NCBI GenBank assembly: GCA_002914805.1
Contig: JXTB01000068.1
Coordinates: 645,364-709,363, forward strand
Direction of reading: 5' to 3'
DNA length: 64,000 nucleotides
Source: Parasponia andersonii
Lineage: Eukaryota; Streptophyta; Magnoliopsida; Rosales; Cannabaceae
Shown here piece after piece: positions 47,835 to 60,931 of this stretch; position 1 is the first letter of the stretch, and the number at the start of each line of letters is the position of its first letter. A program made the translations under genes and the position numbers. The notes under the pieces were generated by a model. That model was not told where the DNA came from. It ran no database searches and was given only the letters and a program-made list of their open reading frames with translations.

Positions 47835-48665
47835 TGTGGGACCCGTTCCCAAGTCATACGCCACGTGGACGATTAAGAGGCAGAACAGGTTACAAAAAGG
47901 GCCCACTATCCGACAAGTGTCGAGAGTGATTAACTAAAGACCACGCAGGTCACACGTGATATCACAATCGGTCATTAGGCCGTCCGAGGTTAGGGCCAAG
48001 CCCATCATAGACCCTGGACAGTCTCGGCCCAGTCCGACCCTTACCTCGACAGCTGGGGGGTCGGAAGCCCCAAGGGTCTTCCACCAAAATATAATGGAAA
48101 GCAACTCACAACTCCAGACCCAGACAGAGCATTTAATGCGACCTTGGATAGGCGTGCGCAAGGGGCAAGCCATCATGACAGAACAACGATTTGTCCAAAT
48201 CTCACCCCTGACAGAGTCAAGCCGTAGGAGGCGGCGGAAATTAGGCTACGGCGATACAGAGGAGATCACGGTAATCTCGGCCCGTGACCTCTGGGAAAAA
48301 CTTTGAGGAGAAAGGTATTTAGTCCTGAGATTGAGACCCGCATAGTTCACAATCTCAGGACTATATATATATGAGACATGCGTTCCCGAGAGGGGCATGT
48401 ACGCTTACAAAAAGAAGTATATAAAAAAAAGTTTATAAACAAGAAATAAACATATACTCATATAGAATTAATTCTTTGCTACCCTGAATCAAAGATAGAC
48501 CACTGACTTAAGCATCGGAGAGTTTTTGTAGGTGGCCACCTCCGCCTCTCCGACATTGTCTGAAGTTCAGAGTACTTTGGGATAACGAGTACACGTGGAC
48601 AGTTATAGAATACAGCATCAGCGGTTCAGAGATACGTGGATGACTAGTGAGAAACCACTCTAACA
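47835..48665 (+). repeat. 3' LTR of Tat copy 2 (831 bp)
   Basis: Starts TGTGGGACCCG and ends CTCTAACA. It carries the same inverted repeat at 48321-48362, followed by the TA run. Confidence 0.95.
48321..48362 (+). promoter_or_regulatory. LTR inverted repeat, 3' LTR copy
   Basis: Arms AGTCCTGAGATTG and CAATCTCAGGACT are unchanged relative to the 5' LTR, although the LTRs differ at roughly one site in eleven overall. Confidence 0.8.
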
Positions 48666-48670
48666 GATAA
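48666..48670. repeat. Target-site duplication, right (GATAA)
   Basis: Matches 36189-36193. Confidence 0.92.
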
Positions 48671-48919
48671 TAAATTAAAGTAAGAGAAATAATATAAATA
48701 TTTCTATAAGACACGGAGCTATATGGGAAAAGCCGAAAAGGACTTTATAAAGATGATCAGCGCATGCATTGAGCATATTTATGAAAAACATGAATAGGAT
48801 TATCAAAAAAAAAAAATTCAATGTGGCGTGTTATACTTTAAAATTTACATTTTGAAAGGATCCGTTTGATGGAATGTATTTTGACCTTTATGTGGCAACA
48901 GGGGCCACAATTAATTTTC

Positions 48920-48963
<44 letters not shown>

Positions 48964-49542
48964 TTTTAATTAGTTAAAAACTTAAAACACCATTAGTCAC
49001 ACTCGCAGGATACAATTGAACTGACGACTTTTTTTTACTGATATCCTTATTAACTATTGGCGAATCAATCTTTTCTCAAATGTGGCTGAATTAATATGAT
49101 TACTTGTGTCCCACCATGTTAGCCTTATGGAAGATTTTTTAAGTTTCAATATGAAAAGAAAAGCGCAATGATCCATTTACCTTTTAAAATTTATTGGTGG
49201 AGAAAGAACAGACAAAGATACCATCATCTTATTTATATACTCCAGCCCTCTCTTTTTATGTTCTTGGTTATCTTCTTTTTCTATTTGGGACTTGGGTCGA
49301 TGAATTAGAACTTCTCCCAAGTCTTTTTTATTTTAGTTTATATTTTTTTATTATTTTTTATTTTGAGTTATTGGCTATAGAATGTATACTACCCAATTTT
49401 TGCTTATTTCGACAAAATTTTAGTTGCTCACTGTACTCCTTCATTAATCATAAACGTTAGTTAGTGCTTTAAGCTGAATAAAAACTTTGAATGGACTAAT
49501 GGCTGGAGAAATAGATGTATCATTGCTTGAAAAATGGCTCAT

Positions 49543-49576
<34 letters not shown>

Positions 49577-50204
49577 GTATGCATAGATTTAAAAAAAATA
49601 CCTGGATTGATGCCCATATATATATCATGTATAACTGTATTTTGGTATAACATTAGTGCATAGCATAGGCCTTGAAGAACATAGATGTACTCCGACTGGG
49701 CCTTCTAATTGGAGCTTGAAATATGAACGGGCCATTTCTTGCGGGTTCTGAGCCCATAATTTATTTATTGCGTTATAGCCGTTGGAACTTAGAACCGTAA
49801 GATTTCCATTATATTACTAGTGATTATAGCAAGTGGAAATTTTTAACACCTCATTTTTTAAAAGAAAAGAAAAATCTTTTTTAAGGTTATAACTAAATGA
49901 CCCTTTATATTAGTTTTATCATTGAGTATCATGAATCAGTCTATTAGTTTTTATAGACTATATCAATATATTAGTTCTGTACTGTATATAGTAATGTATA
50001 TCAACATACCATGTATGATATTTGATATAGTAAAATCTATATACATATTTATTGGAACCGTTATTTTCGACAGTTTCATTTATTCAAATAAGGTGTAAAG
50101 ATGGCCGTTTCGCTAAGAGCCCCTTGTATCATATTAGTTATTGTTGTATTGGAAGATCCCTTATTTCTTATATAATACCGTTACAATTATGACACACTAC
50201 AGAA
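48671..50204. other. Intergenic, no gene seen
   Basis: AT-rich with long TA microsatellites (about 48922-48960 and 49539-49571). Near 48995-49070 a decayed sequence resembles the tRNA-like end of a SINE, but it is too degraded to call. Confidence 0.45.
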
Positions 50205-51635
50205 AACCTTACTTTTAGTCACAATACAATTTATGAATAAAAGTAAAAATTTCATTATTACAAAAAAAAATGCCATCGCAAATATATTGTGACAAAAAAG
50301 TCTGATTATCACAAGAAATATAACTTGTTATGACTAAATGCGCTTTTAGTGATCACTAACATATTTTATTAGGATATTATCATAATTATATTTTACATTT
50401 TGACTTTTTTCTTAATTTGACTTTATATTTTAGTTATTATTAGAATTAACCCTCAAATTTGTAACTTATTACAAATTTTTACATTTTTTGAATCAAACAT
50501 TAAATTTAACCCATAAGTTTACTGAAATACCCTTTAGGTTTAAATGTTTATGTATATTTAAAATTTAATTTCAAAATTAATACGAATTTAAAATTAATAC
50601 AAAAATAACATATATTAAAAGCAAAAAGTGAATCCTCCCTCTAATCGTTCTCCCTTCTCTATCTAGTCTCTAACCTTCCTCCTCCCTCTTTCTAACATTT
50701 GGCTCATTCAACACCCACAGACCCTTCTCTTCCCATATCAATGGATCCCTCGTGGGAAATCTTCCTTTTTGGTTCCTCCACCCCTAATTTTTAGAACAAG
50801 AAAAACGAATGGTCCTCTAAGCAATCAATCCTCGACAAGTTTTTGATAAGGCCTCAGTCAGTCCAAATATTTTCAAACCGCTTGTGAAGAAAAAGTGCCC
50901 AATGTTGAGATTGATGTTGAAATGGCCAAAACACGGATATAACCAGGTTGAGTTCTTGATACCTTAAGAAGGTTTATGTGGGTTTTAGTTTTTAAATTGT
51001 GGGTCATGATTAAGTGGCTCAGAGGTTGGTTTCTTTTTAATTATTTAATGATTTGAGAAGAATGGCTTTAGTTTGTTTGTGCTTTAATTTGGTTCTTTAT
51101 TCTTGATTATGGTGTAGGAAATCTAGAAATCAGTGGGTTGGGGAAAGAATAAATGAGATTGGGTTAGAGGTCAGAGAGAGGGTTTTTTTTTAAAAGAAGA
51201 ATAGAAGTCTTAATATATCCTTTTTCAATATGAACTGTAGTTTTAGTTTTTTAGTTATAATTGAATTGTAAATGTATACACATTTCCAAATCTAAAGGGT
51301 ATTTTTGTAAATTTATATGTCAAAATTAGTGTTTGATTCAAAGAAAATATAAATTAGATATAATTTTTCATTTGAAGGTCAATTTTAATAATAACAAAAA
51401 TGTAATATCAAATTGAGTAAAAAGTCAAAATATTAGGTATAATTATATTATTATTCTTTTATTACTATAAATAAAAATTTCTTATTTAAAGTATATTAGT
51501 GACAACTTGTAAGTAATAGTTATTTTTTGGTTACAATAAATTTTTAGTTGTTACCAAATATTACTTTTAGTCATACATAAATTTTGTTGAGACTAAAAAG
51601 TTATCACTAAATTAATAGTTATTTTTTCTGAAATG
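50205..51635. mobile_element. Non-autonomous CACTA-like DNA transposon carrying a nested insertion
   Basis: The left end is CACTACAGAAAA, followed by TTACTTTTAGTCAC. The right end TTTTTTCTGAAATG is a decayed inverse of it. Subterminal words of the type GTGAC, TTATGACTAAA and TTTAGTCA recur in both flanks in opposite orientation, as is usual for CACTA elements. ACA precedes and GCA follows, a near-match to a 3 bp target duplication. No transposase is present. Confidence 0.5.
50374..51456. mobile_element. Long-TIR element (~1.08 kb, ~160 bp TIRs) nested in the CACTA-like element
   Basis: The left sequence from ATAATTATATTTTACATTTTG through TTTGAATCAAACATTAAATTT pairs with the right sequence, whose reverse complement has ATAATTATACCTAATATTTTG and TTTGAATCAAACACTAATTTT. 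The interior (about 50600-51230) has no recognisable coding sequence. It is related to 30295-30591 by its terminal blocks. Confidence 0.6.
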
Positions 51636-54600
51636 GCATATCACAACATTTAATGGATTTTGTTTTAAATCATTAATAATTATGCTATTAGTGTACTTAT
51701 GATCTTCAAACAGTGTTAATATATGATTAATTAACTACATGTTCATGTATTAATTATAGAATGAGAAATTTGTGTAGCTATACTTTGAATCTATATTTTA
51801 GTAAAAGAATTTTTTTTTTAAAGCTCTTTACAAAATAGAATTTTTAAATTATGAATATATGATTTCTGTCCATTATGATCGAGTTATAACTTTACAAAGT
51901 TATTTTACATAGAGTTTTAAAAAGTAAAACTTTAATTTTTAAAATTGCTCATCTAATAGGTTATTCTGCAAAGAACCCCAATAATTATAGTGTCCTTGGA
52001 GAAATTAAGAGAAATAGACTTATCAAAAGTGAGCTTTAATAAAAGACTTATGTTTTAAAACTATTTGTAAGATAGTCTTTTTGCATGGTTAAGTGGAGAG
52101 TTGAGAGTGGTCGAACATTAATGAGAAAATACTATTTTGCAAGAAAAATTAAGAATAACCCTTTTTGCAATGTGTGCTTTCAAAAAGAATTTTTTTGCCA
52201 ACTCACCCGTCCATATTATGTCACAAAAACCTATACATAGCTTACATATATACAGCATTTCTCACGTTAGTATCTAGCAATTAATGGGCCTACCGTGGAA
52301 TATCATTTTAATTATGGGAAAATTAAAATGAAAAAAATGAGAAGAAGAAGAATTGATCCTTTAACTAGCTAGACTGTTGGAGATAGTACGAAATGGTATC
52401 CATGCAGTGCCGTGGTGAAGAAGACGGGTGAAATTTAATTGTGGAAAACCACGTCAGATGATGTTGATTGGAGAGGAGTAAAGAAGAAGAAGCATATACA
52501 ATAAATAAACTGTTAGGTGAAAACTTACTAATTGTTATTGATTTGAGTAAAGTCTAAGCATAACTACTGTTTGGTGAAATTAATTAACAAAACATCGTTG
52601 TTCTGACTCCTTTTCTCGCACCCATCATTTTTAATGGCCATACGGTAATGTTATTCTGTGGTTGCTGTGACACATCAATACTTTTGCATGTTATTATATA
52701 TTTATATGTAGATTTATATGTATTGCAGCGATTTCATCTAAACTATAATCTACACGTACCTACCTTCAAATTATAAGTAAATAAATGTATACATTAAGTA
52801 AAAAGACAAAGAATTAGGGAAACTTTCGCACCCTTCCAAATTTAACGCATTTAAAGCTTATTGTTGGAAATTGATGTCAAGACAAGAAACTATAAATTCT
52901 CAGCTAACTGAAAACTGTGTATGTTTTATTGGCCCTTGGTTTTGGGTTATGAATGAGGGACTAACACTACAGCTGCCATTTCCAAGTGCCAACTCGATAC
53001 AACGAGCGCTCATTCAATACTTTTACCATGGTCGTTATCACTTTTTTGTTTATTTTTTAATTTGTTTGCTATTAATAGTTTTCTCAAATTGTTATCTACA
53101 TATGGTATAATTAACGGTTTGTGTAAATTGAATTAATATGTATAATAAAAAAAATCCACGCAATGTATCTTTACAGCATCTTAATTACACATACGATGCC
53201 CTCCAACCTTCAAGGAGAACGCCAAAAGCGCCATAGGCATGGGGGCTTGAACGTAATGCGTCAAAACTTTTTGCTTTATTTAAATGAAAAAAAAAATTAA
53301 ACTTCGATCAATATTTGGTAGTCAAATAGTCAAAGCTGATTCAAGGAAGGCTTAACCTTTTTGGATACATATTCTTTCAACCAGTAATTTATAAGTATAT
53401 ATGTCGTGTAAAAATTAATATAAATATACGGCAAGAATATGAGTGATCATCGCATCACGCTAGTGATATAGTCACGAACATATATATATCAAGATGAAGT
53501 ATACCGGGAAAAAAAATGATTATAAGAGAACATTAGTACGTGGTACTTGGATGAGAAGTTTATGAATTATATTATTAATTAAGATAATAGGGATTTTAAG
53601 TTAATTAACTATTATTTATTTTAAGTTAGACTCCACTTTAATTGATTCCCAGATGAAAGTAATCTACAGAATTCAAAATATTAACTTGGTTTCTTCTCCA
53701 GCCTTACAGAATTCCTCAGTTGCTAGAGTATAGATTCTCATTTTATTTGAAAGGAAAAACAAATTCTCCAAATTGTTTTCTTTATTTATTTTTCATTAAC
53801 ATCTCAAACGTTAAGTATTCTACTTCCCTTTTTTTTTTTTAAATTGAAGGCACAAACGTTAATTATTCTTCGATGTTGTATACCAACGTTTTGGTCCATA
53901 TAATTATATTCCTCAATTTATTACAATATAATAAATATATTCCTCAGTTTATTACAATATAATTAAACTCCAACAACTAGGTATTATAGTAGTTGAATTA
54001 GGAATAAACATGACCAGAGATATAAATATCTAAGACAGAATTTCCAAAATCAACACGAAATATTCGAACTAAAATTTATTTATTTCATAGCTTTAGAAGT
54101 CAAAAGGAAGGAAATAAAATTTCAAATTAAGAAAGTTCCTCATAAATATTGAGCCCCAAATTTCGGTATATATAGAGCCGAAATTGTGTCAAATATACCA
54201 AGAGAAATGACATAGGATTCTTTATTTTTTTTTATATAATCAAAAAAGTGGATGAGATCGGATCACTTCTCAAAATCATTCCCATTCAGTTCGATTTCTT
54301 AAGACGATGTGTGAATTCGAACACTTAATCTCGTCCTTTCCAAATGAAAAAAGACAGATAAATCACTTTTACAACACCATTTCGGAATAATGACATTGGA
54401 TTTTATACTATCACTCTATCATCATGCTAAAACCCTACTAAGTTAATAAAATAACTAAAGTATATTGACTTCTTTTGAGTATTTTCCATTGAAAAAATAA
54501 AGTAAGATAATGGTAGGGCGCTAGCTACACGCTAAAGGCTAAAGGAAAACTCTAATTCCTACCTAAAGTTTGCCGCCAATACAGGAGATGCATTTCCTTT

Positions 54601-54947
54601 TCATTTTTCTACTCCTTTATGTATGTATCACCATAATTACGACTCCATTGGTTTAGTAGCTTTTGCTTATTATAATTCTTTGTTCATATACAAAGCATAA
54701 AGCAAACTATTTCTCTAACATGTTCCATTAAAAAAATAGTTATACATATATAGAGGGAGTATCAATAAGAGAATTACTTGATGCCTATCCCTTTATTTTT
54801 TGGAATCCCTTTATATTTTGGAATATATTAAGTCAAGTTTATCTCTTATTAAACAGTAAAAGTATAGTATACATATTTAAATTCACTATTTAATCTCTCA
54901 AACCCTTTCAACTTGGTGCTTTTATATATATATATAGATACTAGTTT
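51636..54947. other. Intergenic, no gene seen
   Basis: AT-rich, non-coding. A two-copy word (ATATTCCTCARTTTATTACAAT) repeats near 53906-53962. No gene or element could be supported. Confidence 0.45.
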
Positions 54948-55160
54948 GGTACGTATTTTTTAACTATATATAGATGTTAATTTAGCTAATAAAAATTTAT
55001 CATATATTTTTTTATATTAAAAAATTAAAAAAAAATTAATAATATATATCTTTTTATGCACGTCATAATAATTATTTAATTATTTGATCAACGATGATCC
55101 AATGATTAAAAAAATATATTTATATATAAGTAAAAAAAAATACTTATTAAATTAATAACC
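54948..55160 (+). mobile_element. MITE-like dispersed element, family copy C
   Basis: Shows the blocks GGTACGTATTTTTT, TTTAGCTAATAAAAATTTAT, ATATATTTTTTTATA, TTTTTATGCACGTCATAATA, GATGATCCAATGATTAAAAA and TACTTATTAAATTAATAACC. It is colinear with copy B. Confidence 0.55.
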
Positions 55161-56323
55161 ATATCCATATACGAGGAAAAAAGAGGGAAATTAAATAAAA
55201 AAGAGTTTGTGATACGGACAAAGTATACGATCTTATGCAATATTGATCAATGTTATGTAAATTATTGTTATTAGTCAAGTTTAAAGTTTGAATGCCAAAT
55301 CTAAAATAATATACATGTGTAATGGATGTATGACGTACGAGAGAAAATACAAGCTCTACCTTTTTGACTATCAATTTTGATTTATAAAATCATGTGTGTA
55401 AGTGTAACTGACAAATTTAAACTAAACGCGTATTGGTCATTTTTTTTTTTTTTTTATATAAGATAGACAGATGGGTGACTGAAACGTATATATAGAATTC
55501 AATGTTGTTAGCTCAAATTATACATCACATTCGTGTGTACATATATACACTTTATGTTTGGTGTCTTATAACTTAGATGGCAAACGAAATATAAATTTTA
55601 CAACAATAAACGCAAAACTTAATTCAATAATTATAAGAAAGAAAAAGCTTTAGTATATTTCCGGCAAAAAGGAGTGTGGATCGGTTATAAATGATATAAC
55701 TAAAAGGTTAAAAGTCGAGTTGATAAATGCCCTTAACTGTGTCCCGTTACCAAATTTTTAACTATTATCAGTTTACAAATAGCAAATTAATATATCTAGT
55801 TTGAAATACACAATAATTTGTTATATTCAACAAATTAAATCATGTCATGCACTCTTGTCACGCTACAATTAACCCTGTTGAAAATTTTAAAAAATAATAC
55901 GTTGTCTTATCCCCATTGAATCAGACCATCCATTTTCTATTAATGCAGCCAAAGCAGACAATTAAGTCCCAAAAAAAAAGATTTCAAGTTTTCAATCACT
56001 AAACCAATGATAAACCACATCAGAACCAAAATTAACGAACAAAAAGATTTTTTAAAAAATAAAATTAAACAAAACAATATTAAATTAAAAAGAGAAAGGG
56101 AACAGCACAAAACAGAAAAACAAAAAAATATAGTCATCCACTACAAAACAAAAGCAATAAACAAATATAAAATAAACATAAATAAATAATAGAAATGTCT
56201 GGCGAGCCGGGCCCAAATTCTTCCATGTCGGCCCTTTTAAGTACCTCTTATCTCAACTCCTCTGCCACAGAACTAACATTCCTCACATCCTCGTTCTCGT
56301 TCTCTCTCTCTCTCTCTCATGCC

Positions 56324-57001
56324 ATGGAATCATCATCCTCATCATCATCATCACCACCGTTGATCTCGAGGAAACTAAGCAACGTGGTCCGTCTGATCAT
56401 GTTCACGATCCAAAAGGGTGTGTCGACGAAGCGTAAGCGTCTGATGATGATGATGAACATGATCCCAACGGATCACAACATCCTCCACGTCATGATGGAA
56501 CGTGGCAAGGTCCTGGGGAAGTCGTTCAACGACCTAATGATCCGCCACAACACCGCGCTCGGCTGTAGCTCCCACGATGTTCGGATGTCGTTCGTCTCCC
56601 CCAGAGAGTACGAGTTCAGCTGCAGCAGCACCCCACCGCACCGCAGCATGCACCCCTCCCGCCTCGCCTCCAATAAGAAAAAGCCTGGCCGTTACGTTAA
56701 CGGCCGAGGAGGAGGCCGTTACTACAATAATGGCAATAGTAATTGTAACAAGCACGTCGATGTCGGTTACTACAAGCAGTACTATTGCAGTAATCACGAC
56801 GACGTCGTTTCGGTGATTAGCTCCGTTAAGTCCTCGTTAAGGGGAGGAGGAGGAGCTAGTACTACTGGTGGTGACGATGAGTTCCACGTGGACAAGGCGG
56901 CGGAGGAGTTTATTGAGAGGTTTTATAGGGAGCTGATGTTGCAGAAGTGGAATATGGCGCGTGAAGCCACCGCGGCCAAGGCGGAGTATCGGTTTGGCTG
57001 A
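56324..57001 (+). CDS. DUF761-containing protein
   Basis: A single-exon gene of 225 residues from ATG 56324 in a good context (GCCATGG), just after a TC-rich leader. The frame also has an earlier ATG at 56195, which would add 43 Ser/Leu/Thr-rich residues; I prefer 56324 because the intervening sequence looks like leader. It starts with a poly-Ser run, then SRKLSNVVRLIMFTIQKG, a basic RKRLMMMMN stretch, a Gly/Asn/Tyr-rich middle, and ends with the DUF761 motif (VDKAAEEFIERFYRELMLQ) 16-37 residues from the C-terminus. The DUF761 motif is found at the C-terminus of plant 'cotton fibre protein'-like families of poorly known function. No damage is seen. Confidence 0.88.
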   Translation: MESSSSSSSSPPLISRKLSNVVRLIMFTIQKGVSTKRKRLMMMMNMIPTDHNILHVMMERGKVLGKSFNDLMIRHNTALGCSSHDVRMSFVSPREYEFSCSSTPPHRSMHPSRLASNKKKPGRYVNGRGGGRYYNNGNSNCNKHVDVGYYKQYYCSNHDDVVSVISSVKSSLRGGGGASTTGGDDEFHVDKAAEEFIERFYRELMLQKWNMAREATAAKAEYRFG

Positions 57002-57550
57002 CGCGCCGCTGCGGACCGCGCGTGCATCGGAGTTTGCTTATTATGTAGGAAACGAAATGATTAAGCAACATATGAAACGACATCCCTGCTTGTGTTTAAT
57101 GTACATTAGTAGGATAATATTAACTGATTAATGCTGTTTTTTTTCACCGTAAACTTAATCAGTATCTTTTTTTTTTTTTTTAATATTTTAATCCTCTGTT
57201 TTTTTCGTCTGGATTTTGTCGTCTGTGAATTTTCTTAGATTTTTACGGATAAGAAATACAAAGCTCCATTAAATTCCCTGTAAATGGTCTTCTCCTTGGA
57301 AAAACTAATTACTTAATTTCCAATAGATTATTACTATTAATTAGTATTCTAACGTAAGCCAAAACGTTTAATTAAAAAGAGATATATACATGATTGCCAT
57401 TTCAACAGGACTTATGGGTAGATATATTTTTTTTTAGCCGATAACAGTGATCCATAATATTCTTTTTTTTTTTATTTTTTATAATAAAAAAATATATATG
57501 TTAAATTTTTATTGACTAAATTAATACTTATATGTAAAAAAGAAATACTT

Positions 57551-57581
<31 letters not shown>

Positions 57582-59828
57582 ACTCGGTATGTAAGAAGTG
57601 ATAATTTGTTGCGGTAATACTAATGAGTAGATGATCATTAGATGTAGAGGACAATTAAGGAAGAAGAAAGAACGGGAAAAAGAAATGACTACAAATTTCA
57701 GCCGTTCTAAAGCAGACAGTTAGGGAAAAAAAAAATGAATAAATAAAGTTGAGGACTTAAAAGTATTCATAAAGTTGTTACTGGGGTCGGGTTAGTTCAG
57801 ATGCAATGATTACCCACTCATACGGTGGTGGCTCTTAAAGTTACATGAAATAATCTGAACAGCATTTTGGGTACGATTGATATTGGTTTTGTAAAAGGAA
57901 ATATCCAAGTCAATCCAATTCATGAGTATTACCTAAAAAGAAAAAAGAATCCAGTTCATGAGTATATCTATTGGATTTTTCATGGCTTGAATATAACAAT
58001 GGTAATGTAGAATGATTGTAGATGTTATTACTTTTATGATTATTTATTCTGTCGGTCTTTTACTAATGAGAAATTATTGTCTTGATCATTAATTGAAAAA
58101 TGTTCGTTTTTAACCTTAGATTTTTAAATTGTTTCCCATTATTCTGTAAAAAGTACTGTGAACACTTATTATACAAAATATAGAGAATCAATATCAGTAC
58201 TCAACCTTAAACTTTGAAAAAAATTTCATTCGACTCTTTTTATGGTAACTATTTAACGAAAAAAGTTAAAGGACGAATTATTAATTAGTGCCAATTTTAA
58301 TGTAATAATTAGTCTGTAAACCAAGTTTCGTGGGGCGGAAGAAAAAGAATCGCCTTTGTCTGATTTAGCGGATTTGAGCCGATCTAGTATATATAATAAA
58401 GTCAGATTAGGCCTTAATAATAAGTCTATCGCCCAACTCGGCCTACATTTCTGCATCCGCATCCATATATTAGGTTATATTTAATCATTATACATATAAT
58501 TTTAAATATATTTATTAATTAAATTTTTTTAAAAAAAATTAATGAAATATTTTTATTTATATGCGGTATTTATTTACGTATTTTTAATTTATTCATAATT
58601 TAAAAGAATATAAATAGATTTTATACTTATATTTTAGCCCACATAACCACGTGTTCAATATGTTAAAGCATAAAACAATAATGAAAATTCAGCTTTTATA
58701 AGCACAGCCTACATAAAATGTGGGTTGGACTTTCGGGTCGTGTCGATTTTTTTAATAAGAGTAAGAGTTAGGACGATTCGATCCACATTTTAAGTAGGTC
58801 AAGCTTAGACACAATGCAAAGACTGCATAAGCTTATCAAATATATGGATCTACTTATTTTACATGTTATAAGTTTCTTTTTGAGCTTGAATATTTGTACT
58901 TTGTAGGCTGAAAGCTATTAATAATTAATTTTTTTTAACAAAGTTCTTTACTTTGTAAACCCTTTTAATGTTAAATTAATTCTTATTACATAGTCACTAA
59001 ATTATTGAAATAGTCTAAATATGGTTCCTTTAATTTTTTTTTTTTTTTTTGGTTCCTAAAGATTTTTTTTCATTAAGAATCTGTTAAATTTAATATTGCA
59101 TCAGTAATTTTTTAGAATCAGTGATATTAGTGGCGGTCCTAAACTTTAGAAAAGAAAATAGTCGTTTTGACTTAAATACTTAACGTAATATGATAAAAAG
59201 GACCAATGAAGAACAATTGTTAGTGGTTTTTTGTTTTTTAATCGGACTGAAATTTCATATATTATATATAGTTCAATAAAATAATATGTCACTCGATACT
59301 AAAATTGAATTACAAATAACTCACTAATGCAAATTAATAAAAGCAAACAAATAATCAGCAAAATCACTGTATTTGACTAACGATAGCGGAAGAAACACAA
59401 AACTTAATAAGGATTATAACTAGAGCTTTATTATAAAAATCTATTTACTCTTCAAAATCACAATTCACCACCAGATATGGTTATTCCGACTGATTCTGTG
59501 ATAAATTTTTTACAAAAATTGACGAAGACAGCACAAAATCTTCCATGTTTTTATCACAAAAATCCCAAATCTAAAAGATAACCGTGGAAAACTACACTAA
59601 AATAAATTTTTTAAAAAAAAAAAAACAAATAAACAAACACAACCAACATTGATCTAGGAAATTCCGATGAGACCAAAAGATTGTTCAAAAATGGAAAGAA
59701 AGCTAAAAGAAAAATCCGCTGGAATCAAAATCTTGATAGGCAGAAGTTACAATGGGAGGAAGAGAACTTCAGAAAGGCAGAGTGGTTTTTTTTTTTTTTC
59801 ATTTATGCCTATAATAATAGTTTATGAT
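57002..59828. other. Intergenic, no gene seen
   Basis: The 3' region of the DUF761 gene, then AT-rich sequence with a TA microsatellite (57556-57582), a partial dispersed-family copy (57425-57535) and A/T runs near 59035 and 59608. Confidence 0.45.
57425..57535 (-). repeat. Partial copy D of the MITE-like family
   Basis: Shares TTTTTTTTAGCCGATAAC, AATAAAAAAATATATATGTT and AAATTTTTATTGACTAAATT with copy A in the same orientation. Confidence 0.4.
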
Positions 59829-59833
59829 GTAAC

Positions 59834-60651
59834 TGTTGGATCGGTTTCTCACCAGTCATCCACGTGTCTCTGAACCGCTGATGTTGTGTCCTCCAACTGT
59901 CCACGTGTCCTTACTATTCAAAAGTGCTCTGAACTTCAGGCATGATCGAAGAGGTAAAGGTAGCTACCTACAAAGACTCTCCGATGCTTAAGTCAGTGGT
60001 CTTTATTTGATTCAGGGTAGCAAGGATTTAGTTCTATATGAGTATATATTTGTTTCTTGCTCGTAAACTTTTAAATATCTCTTTTTGTATGTGTACATGC
60101 CCCCTCTTGGGAACGCATGACTCATATATACATAGTCCTGAGATTGTGAACCACCCGGTTCTCAATCTCAGGACTGAGTACCTTTTTCCTCAAAGTTTTT
60201 CCAGAGATCACGGGTCGAGATTACCATGATCTCCTCTGCATCACTGTAGCCTGGTTTCCGCCGCCTCTTATGGCTTGAGTCTGTCAGAGGTGAGATTTGG
60301 ATAAATCGCTCATCTGTCAGGACGGCTTGCCCCTTGCGCACACCTACCCAAGATCGCATTAAATGCTCTGTCTGGGTCTGGAGTTATGAGTTGCTTCTAT
60401 TATATTCTGGTAGAAGACTCTTGGGGCTTTCGACCCCCCAGCTATCGAGGTAAGGGTCAGATTGGGCCGAGTTTATCCAGGGTCTGTGATGGGCTCGGCC
60501 CTAATCTCAGACAGCCCAATAGCCGATGTGGTATCATGTGTGACCCACGTGGCCTTTAGCTAGTCATTTTCGACACCTGGTGGGCCCCGTTTGTGACTTG
60601 TTCTGTCGTTTAATCGTACACATAATGTATGATTTGGGAACGGGTCCCATA
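59834..60651 (-). repeat. Solo LTR of the Tat family (818 bp) with GTAAC target duplication
   Basis: On the minus strand it begins TATGGGACCCGTTCCCAAAT and ends GATCCAACA at 59834. It is colinear with the copy 2 LTRs throughout. GTAAC lies on both sides (59829-59833 and 60652-60656). No PBS or internal sequence is attached. A solo LTR arises by recombination between the two LTRs of a full insertion. Confidence 0.92.
60134..60175 (-). promoter_or_regulatory. LTR inverted repeat, solo LTR copy
   Basis: Arms AGTCCTGAGATTG (60134-60146) and CAATCTCAGGACT (60163-60175) are perfect. The spacer differs from that of copy 2. Confidence 0.8.
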
Positions 60652-60931
60652 GTAACTAATACTTATAAATTGTTTTAAAATTTGCAACGGTTGTTGAGAT
60701 TATAACAAGGTTTGAAATGGAGGTATTAATATCTAAATATAGAGAATTTCTTAAAAGGAAGAGCGCCTTGTTCTTTTTTTTTTTTTTCAAATGCCTATAA
60801 TAGTAATTTAATGAATGTAAACTAATACTTATAAATTATTTTCGAGCTTATAACAAGGTTTAGAGTTCGTAATCTCTAAATTTATATTTTTGAGGAAATA
60901 ATATTTTAATATATTCAGTGGGTGAAAAAAT

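Larger units (their letters stand above)
36194..48665 (+). mobile_element. Complete but decayed Tat-type Ty3/gypsy retrotransposon, copy 2 (12.47 kb)
   Basis: Both LTRs, PBS, polypurine tract and a 5 bp target duplication are present. The + strand carries gag, protease, RT (mostly in an assembly gap), RNase H, a second archaeal-type RNase H and integrase. Next come a hairpin-repeat block, a ~100 bp tandem array, and an antisense spliced gene. Dual RNase H, an extra antisense gene and 3' tandem repeats are known traits of the Tat lineage. Many stops and frameshifts show it is dead. A hand alignment gives about 75-80 differences between its two LTRs over 830 bp, nearly all transitions, so it is an old insertion. 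Confidence 0.94.

Noticed and set aside
52871..53110. 79-codon open frame
   Set aside because: No recognisable domain, no promoter or splice context, AT-rich composition like the flanks.
54300..54335. B-box-like GTGTTCGAATTC on the minus strand
   Set aside because: No convincing A-box or tRNA cloverleaf.
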